Source: Pseudomonadota bacterium (lineage in GTDB: Bacteria; Pseudomonadota; Alphaproteobacteria; Acetobacterales; Acetobacteraceae). Taken from it: a stretch of 5,041 nucleotides of DNA. The DNA is taken from NCBI GenBank assembly GCA_021805485.1, contig JAJZFF010000028.1:1-5041 (forward strand), given 5' to 3'. This document shows positions 1 to 5,041 of the stretch, in pieces. Numbering within the stretch: position 1 is the first letter of the stretch; every line of letters begins with the position of its first letter. The position numbers were made by a program, and so were the translations under genes. The notes under the pieces were generated by a model. That model made no database searches. It worked only from the letters and a program-made list of their open reading frames with translations, and had not been told where the DNA came from.

Positions 1-335
1 TCCATCGCGTGCCCGGCGCGCGCGAGCCGTTCGGCGATCTCGCGCCGCAGCCCGGGCGGGCCGGCGGTCTCGATCGCGCCGCAGACCAGACGCAGCCGCC
101 GCCGCAGCGCGTGCACCTCGTCGAGCAGGCCCAGCACCACCGGCAGCGTCTCCTCGTCGATGGCAAGATCGGCGGTGAGTTCGTGAATCAGCCGCACCCG
201 GGCGAGGTCGATCTCGCGGAACACGAAGCCGCCGGCGTGGCGCTCGGGCCGCACCCAGGCGGCCTCGATCCAGCGGGCCAGGGCGTCGGGATCGAGCCCC
301 ACGACGAGGGTGCAGACGGTTTGCTCGGTGATCAT
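1..335 (-). CDS. cbpM: CbpM-type chaperone modulator (MerR-like), partial at left edge
   Basis: The minus strand from the ATG at 335-333 stays open to the window edge, giving 111 codons with no stop. The product begins [11 protein letters not shown] and reads as a small helical MerR-like modulator: a W-I-E-A-A-W-V-R-P helix-turn segment at about residues 22-30, the [17 protein letters not shown] stretch at about 37-53 typical of the CbpM family, then [23 protein letters not shown]. CbpM proteins are usually about 100-120 residues, so little should be missing. In E. coli, CbpM binds the J-domain of CbpA and blocks both its DnaK co-chaperone and its DNA-binding activities; that role is inferred here. 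The start overlaps the cbpA stop as ATGA, and GGAGG (344-340) lies four bases upstream. The adjacency to a CbpA-like gene makes the identification firm even though the protein is incomplete. Confidence 0.87.
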   Translation of the reverse strand, partial: MITEQTVCTLVVGLDPDALARWIEAAWVRPERHAGGFVFREIDLARVRLIHELTADLAIDEETLPVVLGLLDEVHALRRRLRLVCGAIETAGPPGLRREIAERLARAGHAM

Positions 336-1282
336 GCCCCCTCCGTCAGATGGCGGCGCGGATCGGCGGCCTCGGACGGCGACCAGCCGCGCAGGAATTC
401 CGTCAGAGCCGTGTCGGCGGCGCCGATGCTGACCTTCAGCGTCACGTACTGGTCGCCCGCCGGTCTGCCGCCATGGGCCGGCACGCCGCGCCCGCGCAGG
501 CGCAGGCGGGTGCCGCTGTCCGAGCCGGGAGGAATGGCGAGGCTGACGCGCCCGGCGACGGTGGGCACGTCGATCTTGGCGCCAAGCACCGCCTCCTTGA
601 GGCTGACCGGCAGCTCGAGATGGATGTCGCCGCCCTCGCGGCGGAAGTGCGGATGCGGTGCGACCGCGATCTCCACCAGCGCGTCGCCCGGCGGGCCGCC
701 ATTGAGGCCGGTCCCGCCCTGGCCGGCGAGGCGCAGCACCTGGCCCTCGGCGAGGCCGGGAGGGATGCGCACGGCGATGTCCTTGCCGTCGGGCAGGGTG
801 ATGCGCCGCGTCGCGCCGTTGACGGCTTCGAGGAAGCTGACCGTGAGGTGGTAGAGATGGTCCTGGCCGCGCAAACGCATTCCCTCGCCGCCGCCGGAGC
901 GGAAAAAGCTGCCGAGGATGTCGCCCAGATCCTCTTCCGAGAGGCCGCTATCGCCGTCACCGCCCGCGGGCCTCCGCGGACGGTGACGTGCGCCGTAGCG
1001 CGTGCCCTCGGCGCCCTCGGCGTGGCTGCGGTAATAGGGCCGCTCCGGCTTCTCCTGGCCGGACGCGTCGATCTCGCCGCGGTCGTAGCGGGCGCGCTTC
1101 TCCGCATCCGAGAGCAGCTCGTAGGCGGCGGAAATGGATTTGAAGCGATCTTCGGCCGCCCGGTCGCCGGGGTTCAGGTCCGGGTGGTTCTGCTTGGCCA
1201 GCTTGCGATAGGCGCGGCGGATCTCGTCCGCGCTGGCGGTCCGGCCGACGCCGAGACGCTCGTAGGGACCTTGTTCGGGCAA
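332..1282 (-). CDS. cbpA: CbpA-type DnaJ-like co-chaperone / curved-DNA-binding protein
   Basis: This 316-residue protein is close in length to E. coli CbpA (306). An N-terminal J-domain (about residues 5-70) has R-R-A-Y-R-K-L-A before the HPD tripeptide at 33-35, which is needed to stimulate DnaK ATPase, and ends in the usual K-R-A-R-Y-D. Residues 72-140 form a linker rich in Gly, Arg and Tyr with an [11 protein letters not shown] segment (117-127). From about 141 on lie the two beta-barrel substrate-binding C-terminal domains ([12 protein letters not shown], later [12 protein letters not shown]). There are no CxxCxGxG zinc repeats, so it is not canonical DnaJ. The start is TTG at 1282-1280: it has AGGAGG nine bases upstream, no ATG or GTG could keep the J-domain, and the exporter stop is one base away. 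It overlaps cbpM by four bases. Expected role: cytosolic/nucleoid DnaK partner under stress, held in check by CbpM. Confidence 0.93.
   Translation of the reverse strand: MPEQGPYERLGVGRTASADEIRRAYRKLAKQNHPDLNPGDRAAEDRFKSISAAYELLSDAEKRARYDRGEIDASGQEKPERPYYRSHAEGAEGTRYGARHRPRRPAGGDGDSGLSEEDLGDILGSFFRSGGGEGMRLRGQDHLYHLTVSFLEAVNGATRRITLPDGKDIAVRIPPGLAEGQVLRLAGQGGTGLNGGPPGDALVEIAVAPHPHFRREGGDIHLELPVSLKEAVLGAKIDVPTVAGRVSLAIPPGSDSGTRLRLRGRGVPAHGGRPAGDQYVTLKVSIGAADTALTEFLRGWSPSEAADPRRHLTEGA
340..344 (-). promoter_or_regulatory. Shine-Dalgarno GGAGG for cbpM, inside the end of cbpA
   Basis: GGAGG on the minus strand sits four bases upstream of the cbpM ATG at 335-333 and is encoded by the last codons of cbpA (Thr-Glu-Gly-Ala). 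With the ATGA stop/start overlap it supports translational coupling and near-stoichiometric production of CbpA and its inhibitor. Confidence 0.7.
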
Positions 1283-1283
1283 C

Positions 1284-2687
1284 TCAATCCGCCTCCTGTT
1301 GCGCTGCGCGCCGCCCGGGCCGGGCCAGGCGCACCGAACTCACCACCGCGCCGGTGGCCGAGAAGCTCGCCGCGAGCAGCAATGTCACCCGCGCCGCGTC
1401 GGTTCCGCCGAGGGCGAACACCAGGGCGACGAGTGCCGCCCCGACGGTCTGCCCCGTCAGCCGCGCGGTGGACAGCATGCCGCTGGCCCCGCCGCTGCGC
1501 CCCGCCGGCGCGGCAGCCAGCATGGCGCGGTTGTTCGGGGACTGGAAGAGGCCGAAGCCGATGCCGCAAATGCCCATCCGCCACACGATGTCCAGCCCGG
1601 TTGGCTGCGCCGGCAGCTGCGCCAGGGCGAGGAGCCCCGCGAGCATGGCGCCGAGGCCGATCCCGCACAGGATTCCCGGCGGATACCGGTCTGCGAGGCG
1701 GCCCGAGATCGGCGCGACCAGCGCCAGGGATGCCGGCCAGGCACTCATCAGCAAGCCGGTTTCCACCTGATTCCGCCCGAGCGGGCCTTGGAGGAAGAAG
1801 GGCAGCGAAACCAGCGCCAGGGTCTGCGCCCCGAAGGCGCCGACCGAGGTGCCGACGGCGAGCGCGAAATCGGCCCGGCGCAGCAGATCAATGGGGAACA
1901 GCGGTGCCGTCTTTGCCCGTTGGCGCTCGACCAGCAGCGCCAGGGTGATCGCCGCGCCGAGCAGTTCGAGCCCGGCGAGACGCGCGCCGAGCCCATGGGC
2001 GAAGCCGCTGATCGCGGTGATCAGCAGCCCGAAGGCGAGGGCGTTGAGCAGTGCGCTCGGCATGTCGAAGCGGTGCCCCGTGCCGGCGCTGTCGGGCAGG
2101 GTGCGCCGAGCGATGATGAGGGCGGCGATGCCGAACGGGATATCGATCGCGAACAGGAAGGGCCAGGAGGCGATGGCGAGAACGCCGGCGGCGACGGTCG
2201 GGCCCGCGGCGGAGGAGATCGCCACGATCAGTGCGTTCATGCCGAGCCCGCGCCCAAGCCGGTCGCGCGGATGGATGACGCGCACCAGGGCGGTGTTCAC
2301 GCTCATGATGCCGGCGGCGCCGAAGCCCTGGGCGACGCGGGCCACCGTCAGGAGGGCCAGCGAGCCGGTGAAGGCGCAGGCAAACGAGGCCAGCGCGCCG
2401 GCGGTGAAGATCGCCAGCCCGGCGCGATAGACGCGGGCGTAGCCGAGACTGTCGCCGAGCGAGGCCAGCGGCAGCAGCGAGACCATCACCGCGAGCTGGA
2501 AGGCGTTGACCACCCAGATCGCCGCCATCGGCGTGGCGCGCAGATCGCGCGCGATGGTCGGCAGCGCGACGTTGACCGCGGCGGCGTCCAGCACGGCGAG
2601 CGAAATCGTCAGCGCGATGGTCGCCATCGCCCAGGCGCGCTGGCCAGCGGGCAGTCCGTCCTCGGGCAGCGCGGGAGGGAACTCCAT
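1284..2687 (-). CDS. MFS transporter, DHA2 family, 14 transmembrane segments
   Basis: A 467-residue integral membrane protein. Hydrophobic stretches fit 14 helices, as in the DHA2 (EmrB/QacA-like) drug:H+ antiporters. Family motifs are visible: D1-like L-D-x3-V-N-V-A-L-P (33-43) in helix 1; W-V-V-N-A-F (58-63) in helix 2; motif A as L-G-D-S-L-G-Y-A-R (77-85) in the 2-3 loop; motif B as [10 protein letters not shown] (117-126) in helix 4; and antiporter motif C ending A-A-G-P (160-163) in helix 5. The substrate cannot be read from sequence. The ATG at 2687-2685 was chosen because it precedes helix 1 by a short cytoplasmic tail. The frame stays open far upstream, but there it only runs antisense to the copper genes. 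The Shine-Dalgarno is weak (AAGG, five bases upstream) and lies in a possible hairpin. It is first gene of the cbpA-cbpM transcript. No TolC or membrane-fusion partner is in the window. Confidence 0.9.
   Translation of the reverse strand: MEFPPALPEDGLPAGQRAWAMATIALTISLAVLDAAAVNVALPTIARDLRATPMAAIWVVNAFQLAVMVSLLPLASLGDSLGYARVYRAGLAIFTAGALASFACAFTGSLALLTVARVAQGFGAAGIMSVNTALVRVIHPRDRLGRGLGMNALIVAISSAAGPTVAAGVLAIASWPFLFAIDIPFGIAALIIARRTLPDSAGTGHRFDMPSALLNALAFGLLITAISGFAHGLGARLAGLELLGAAITLALLVERQRAKTAPLFPIDLLRRADFALAVGTSVGAFGAQTLALVSLPFFLQGPLGRNQVETGLLMSAWPASLALVAPISGRLADRYPPGILCGIGLGAMLAGLLALAQLPAQPTGLDIVWRMGICGIGFGLFQSPNNRAMLAAAPAGRSGGASGMLSTARLTGQTVGAALVALVFALGGTDAARVTLLLAASFSATGAVVSSVRLARPGRRAAQQEAD
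1292..1297 (-). promoter_or_regulatory. Shine-Dalgarno AGGAGG that fixes the TTG start of cbpA
   Basis: A full AGGAGG on the minus strand lies inside the last codons of the exporter gene (Gln-Glu-Ala-Asp-stop) and nine bases before the TTG at 1282-1280. The strong site compensates for the rare start codon. Because it is read through by ribosomes finishing the exporter, cbpA translation is likely coupled to it. Confidence 0.8.
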
Positions 2688-2691
2688 GGCT

Positions 2692-2725
2692 GCCTTGTCG
2701 CCTTGGATGGCGGCGAGGGCAAGGC
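2692..2725 (-). other. Possible leader hairpin covering the exporter Shine-Dalgarno
   Basis: Read on the minus strand, GCCTTG (2725-2720) can pair with CAAGGC (2697-2692), and TCGCC (2716-2712) with GGCGA (2702-2698). This makes 11 base pairs with a three-base CCC bulge and a nine-base loop. The distal 3' arm contains the AAGG taken as the Shine-Dalgarno, and the hairpin ends four bases before the ATG. A second CAAGGC (2705-2700) is an alternative partner that would leave the AAGG free. The same dyad could instead be a protein-binding site. Function is inferred only, and GC-rich DNA yields such stems by chance. Confidence 0.4.
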
Positions 2726-2805
2726 GGCGGAAACCGTGCAGCCATGCGTCGCCGCACGCTGCCGGGCTGCCTATATGCTGTGCTGAAATCCTTGCCCGAT
2801 GTTCC

Positions 2806-2810
2806 GGAGA
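2806..2810 (+). promoter_or_regulatory. Shine-Dalgarno GGAGA deciding the copZ start
   Basis: GGAGA lies six bases before ATG 2817 and downstream of the alternative in-frame ATG at 2799, which has no comparable site before it. This favours the 81-residue product over an 87-residue one. Confidence 0.75.
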
Positions 2811-2816
2811 CACGCC

Positions 2817-3062
2817 ATGTCCGCTTCCGCTCAATCCGCCGGGTCCGTGCCGCGGCCCGGCGTCGTTCTGGCCATCCAGGGCATGCACTGCGATGGCTGC
2901 GTCCGCTCGGTCTCGCGCGTGCTCGCGCGCATCGAGGGTGTCGAGGCCGCCGAGGTCGATCTCGAGCGTGGCCGCGCCGTGGTGCGCGGCGGCGCCGACC
3001 CGGCGGCACTGGTGGAGGCGGTCCGCAAGGCCGGCTTCGGTGCCGAGGTGGCCGCCGGGTAG
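2817..3062 (+). CDS. copZ: Small HMA-domain copper chaperone (CopZ-like)
   Basis: An 81-residue, single-domain heavy-metal-associated protein. The metal site G-M-H-C-D-G-C (22-28, ligands C25 and C28) sits in the loop before helix 1, followed by V-R-S-V-S-R-V-L-A-R-I-E-G-V, strand A-E-V-D-L-E, and the terminal A-V-R-K-A-G-F-G-A-E-V typical of the ferredoxin-like HMA fold. The usual second residue after Met is Thr; His here is seen in some CopZ proteins. An Ala/Ser/Pro-rich tail of about 15 residues precedes the domain. Expected role: bind Cu(I) in the cytosol and deliver it to the adjacent ATPase. The start at 2817 is preferred over an in-frame ATG at 2799 because GGAGA (2806-2810) lies six bases upstream of 2817. 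It ends in TAG and is in the same frame as the following ATPase, 21 bases away. Zn(II) or Hg(II) specificity is less likely given the neighbour. Confidence 0.92.
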   Translation: MSASAQSAGSVPRPGVVLAIQGMHCDGCVRSVSRVLARIEGVEAAEVDLERGRAVVRGGADPAALVEAVRKAGFGAEVAAG

Positions 3063-3077
3063 CCGGCAGGGCCGGCT
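3061..3077 (+). repeat. Perfect 7-bp inverted repeat on the copZ stop codon
   Basis: AGCCGGC (3061-3067) and GCCGGCT (3071-3077) are perfect complements around the three-base loop AGG. The left arm begins with the last two bases of the copZ TAG stop, and the right arm ends six bases before the copA ATG. The loop and first base of the right arm spell AGGG, the only purine-rich Shine-Dalgarno-like run before copA. No U tract follows, so it is not a typical intrinsic terminator. It may set the copZ:copA ratio through translation initiation or mRNA stability; that is inference. Confidence 0.6.
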
Positions 3078-3083
3078 CGGGTG

Positions 3084-5041
3084 ATGGACGGGGTCGCGGC
3101 GGCGCCGCGCGAGCAGCTCCGGCTGCCGATCGCCGGAATGACGTGCGCGACCTGCGCCGGACGGGTCGAGCGCGCGCTCGACGCCGTCCCCGGCGTGGAG
3201 GCGCGTGTCGATCTGGCGTCCGAGAGCGCGTCGGTGAGCTTCGATCCGGCGCTGGCCGATCCCGCCCGCCTGGCCGAGGCGGTCGCCGACGCCGGCTACG
3301 ACGTGCCGGAGGAGACGCGGGAATTCGCCATTACCGGCATGACCTGCGCCAGTTGCGTCGGCCGCGTGGAGCGCGCGCTGGCCGCCGTGCCGGGGGTAAG
3401 GGGGGTCCAGGTCAATCTCGCGACCGAGCACGCGCGCGTCAGCGGCATCGCGCCGCGCCCGGCGGCGCTGATCGAGGCGGTGCAAGCGGCGGGCTATGGT
3501 GCCGATCTGCTCACCGGCGATGCCGAGCGCGACCGTGCCCGGGCGGCCGCGGAGCAGCGGCGGTTGCGTGGGCTTTCCGTGCAGGTGGCCGTGGCCGCGA
3601 TGCTGAGCCTGCCGCTGATGCTGCCGATGGTTGGCATCGCGGTGCCAGGCTGGCTGGCGCTGTCGCTGGCGACGCCGGTTCAGTTCGGCCTCGGCGCCCG
3701 CTTCTATCGCGCCGGTTGGAAGGCGCTGCGCGCCGGCACCGGCAACATGGACCTGCTCGTCGCCCTCGGTACCTCCGCCGCCTACGGCTACAGCCTCTTC
3801 CTCGTCGCCAGGGGCCACGACGGGCATACCGATTTCGAGGCCGCTTCGGTCGTCATCACCCTGGTGATGTTCGGCAAGCTCCTCGAGGCGCGGGCCAAGC
3901 GGGCGACCGGCGTGGCGATCCGCGCGCTGATGGCGCTGCGCCCCGAGCGCGCCCGGGTCGAACGCAATGGCGCCGAACTCGACCTCGCCGTTGCCGCCAT
4001 CGTGCCGGGGGACGTCGTCGTGGTCCGCCCCGGCGAGCGCATTCCGGTCGATGGCCGCGTCCTCGCGGGCCATAGCCAGGCCGATGAGAGCCTGCTCACC
4101 GGCGAGAGCCTGCCGGTGGCCAAGCAGCCCGGCGATGCCGTCATCGGCGGCGCGATCAATGGCAGCGGCCTGCTGCGCGTCGTCACCGTTGCGGTCGGCG
4201 AGGCCAGCGCGCTGGCGAGGATCATCGCCCTGGTCGAGGGCGCGCAGGCGACGAAAGCGCCGGTGCAGCGGCTGGTCGACCAGGTCGCCGCCGTGTTCGT
4301 GCCGGTCGTGCTGGCGATCGCCGCGCTGGCGCTGCTCGGCTGGTGGCTGGTCGCCGGTGATTTCGCTCAGGGGCTGCTGGCCGCCGTCGCGGTGATGGTG
4401 ATCGCCTGTCCCTGCGCGCTCGGTCTGGCGACACCGGCGGCGCTGCTCGCCGGCACCGGCGCGGCGGCGCGCGCGGGAATCCTCATCCGCGATGCCGAGG
4501 CGCTGGAGCGGGCGCACGCGGTCGATACGCTGGTGCTGGACAAGACCGGCACCGTCACCGAGGGCCGCCCGGTGGTCTCGGAAATCCGCCCCGACGGGAT
4601 CGGCGAGGCGGCGCTGCTGTCACTGGCGGCCGCGGCGCAGGCGGGCAGCACCCATCCGCTGGCACGCGCCGTGCTCGCCCGCGCCGAGGGGCTGGACCGG
4701 CCCGCGCCCGAGGCGCTCGAGGACCATCCGGGCAAGGGCATCATCGCCCGCGTCCAGGGGCGGCGGCTGGCGATCGGCACGCCACAACTCCTCGCCGAGC
4801 ACGGGGTGGTGGTCGATCCCGAGGAGGCGGCGGGGCTGGCGGCGCAGGGCCGCAGCATCATGCAGGTCGCCTGGCTCGATCCCGAACCAAGGCGGCTCGG
4901 ACTGATCGCCGTCACCGATCCGATCAAGCCCGGGGCGGCGGAGGCGGTGCGCCGGCTCGGCGCGATGGGGGTCCAGACCGTGCTGCTCACCGGCGACAAT
5001 GCCCGCACCGCTGCCGCCGTCGCCTCCGCGCTCGGCATCGC
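3084..5041 (+). CDS. copA: Cu+-exporting P1B-type ATPase, partial at right edge
   Basis: The frame is open from ATG 3084 to the window edge: 652 codons of a protein usually about 750-850 long. In order: two HMA domains with G-M-T-C-A-T-C (18-24) and G-M-T-C-A-S-C (85-91); helix pair at about 162-208; [10 protein letters not shown] (221-230) opening helix 3; helix 4 from about 253; actuator domain with T-G-E-S (339-342); helices 5 and 6 (about 402-424, 432-456) with the Cu(I) motif C-P-C (442-444) in [10 protein letters not shown]; phosphorylation site D-K-T-G-T (D486); nucleotide-binding H-P (524-525) and G-K-G-I (550-553); and T-G-D-N (636-639). GDGxNDxP and the last two helices lie beyond the edge. 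CPC plus GMTCxxC point to Cu(I)/Ag(I) export across the inner membrane. GTG at 3081 is an in-frame alternative start. No strong Shine-Dalgarno is present (AGGG, 3068-3071), so translation is probably coupled to the upstream gene. Confidence 0.96.
   Translation, partial: MDGVAAAPREQLRLPIAGMTCATCAGRVERALDAVPGVEARVDLASESASVSFDPALADPARLAEAVADAGYDVPEETREFAITGMTCASCVGRVERALAAVPGVRGVQVNLATEHARVSGIAPRPAALIEAVQAAGYGADLLTGDAERDRARAAAEQRRLRGLSVQVAVAAMLSLPLMLPMVGIAVPGWLALSLATPVQFGLGARFYRAGWKALRAGTGNMDLLVALGTSAAYGYSLFLVARGHDGHTDFEAASVVITLVMFGKLLEARAKRATGVAIRALMALRPERARVERNGAELDLAVAAIVPGDVVVVRPGERIPVDGRVLAGHSQADESLLTGESLPVAKQPGDAVIGGAINGSGLLRVVTVAVGEASALARIIALVEGAQATKAPVQRLVDQVAAVFVPVVLAIAALALLGWWLVAGDFAQGLLAAVAVMVIACPCALGLATPAALLAGTGAAARAGILIRDAEALERAHAVDTLVLDKTGTVTEGRPVVSEIRPDGIGEAALLSLAAAAQAGSTHPLARAVLARAEGLDRPAPEALEDHPGKGIIARVQGRRLAIGTPQLLAEHGVVVDPEEAAGLAAQGRSIMQVAWLDPEPRRLGLIAVTDPIKPGAAEAVRRLGAMGVQTVLLTGDNARTAAAVASALGI

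Larger units (their letters stand above)
2688..2816. promoter_or_regulatory. Divergent intergenic region between the exporter operon and copZ-copA
   Basis: These 129 bases separate the two divergent start codons and must hold promoters for both transcripts if these are operon heads. The most AT-rich part, about 2771-2790, contains TATATG (2772-2777), a possible -10 for copZ, but I see no convincing -35 at 17 or 19 bases. A nested imperfect dyad lies just before it: GCAGCC (2738-2743) with GGCTGC (2765-2770), enclosing GCGT/ACGC (2746-2749, 2756-2759). No CueR-like ACCTTCC-n-GGAAGGT operator is present. No regulator gene is in the window. Confidence 0.5.

Noticed and set aside
2701..2724. CCTTG...CAAGG as a possible CueR/MerR-type operator
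   Set aside because: The arms and their spacing do not match the ACCTTCC/GGAAGGT pattern, and it is not placed between a believable -35 and -10 for copZ. The leader-hairpin reading on the other strand explains more bases.
350..2786. Long plus-strand open frames across the cbpA and exporter genes
   Set aside because: They are composition-driven shadows with low-complexity Arg/Ala/Gly/Gln products and no motif. The minus strand there has the J-domain HPD and the MFS motifs.
2799..2816. Upstream ATG at 2799 as start of the HMA protein
   Set aside because: The strong GGAGA site lies after it and six bases before ATG 2817, so 2817 is the better start.
3061..3077. The inverted repeat after copZ as an intrinsic terminator
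   Set aside because: No run of T follows on either strand and copA begins six bases later, so full termination here would be unlikely.
2744..4075. A plus-strand open frame of about 440 codons shifted relative to copZ and copA
   Set aside because: Its product is almost only Arg, Gly and Ala, with no domain. The frame containing GMHCDGC, both GMTCxxC sites and TGES is the coding one.
2688..4517. A very long open frame on the minus strand running upstream of the exporter start, antisense to copZ and copA
   Set aside because: It lacks any recognisable domain, is rich in Arg, Gly, Ala, Asp and His as expected for an antisense shadow of GC-rich codons, and overlaps two genes with unmistakable catalytic motifs. 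Only the part from 2687 down encodes a real transporter.
1..5041. Mobile elements, CRISPR arrays, tRNA or rRNA genes
   Set aside because: I saw no transposase or integrase motifs, no regularly spaced repeats and no RNA gene signatures. Genes fill nearly the whole window.

Overview
The window is very GC-rich bacterial chromosomal DNA, with codons that nearly always end in G or C. It is densely packed: five genes in two divergent groups around one short intergenic stretch (2688-2816). The gene content (CbpA/CbpM co-chaperone pair, DHA2-type exporter, copper chaperone and P1B ATPase) and base composition suggest a high-GC proteobacterium, perhaps an alphaproteobacterium of the Rhodospirillales/Acetobacteraceae type. 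That placement is an inference; no rRNA or other taxonomic marker is present.

Left half, minus strand (read right to left): a 14-segment MFS exporter of the DHA2 drug:H+ antiporter type (2687 to 1284), then a CbpA-type DnaJ-like co-chaperone (1282 to 332, TTG start), then its modulator CbpM (335 into the left edge). The exporter stop and the cbpA start are one base apart, and cbpA and cbpM overlap by ATGA. All three are almost certainly one translationally coupled transcript. CbpA works with DnaK through its HPD J-domain and can bind DNA. CbpM is known to bind the J-domain and inhibit it.

Right half, plus strand: a small one-domain heavy-metal-associated (HMA) protein with a GMHCDGC site (2817-3062), then a Cu+-exporting P1B ATPase with two N-terminal GMTCxxC domains (3084 to beyond the right edge). 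Together they form a copper chaperone and efflux unit: the small protein would bind cytosolic Cu(I) and hand it to the pump. The ATPase is cut by the window edge just after the TGDN motif, so its GDGxNDxP hinge and last two membrane helices are not seen.

Two details stand out. First, the chaperone and ATPase are in the same reading frame, separated only by a TAG and seven sense codons. A perfect 7-bp inverted repeat starts on that stop codon. Readthrough would give a three-HMA ATPase. Second, the exporter mRNA leader can fold into an 11-bp bulged hairpin that covers its weak Shine-Dalgarno just before the ATG. Both are sequence observations with inferred function. Apart from these, the genes belong to well-known families and I see no clear undescribed multi-gene system.
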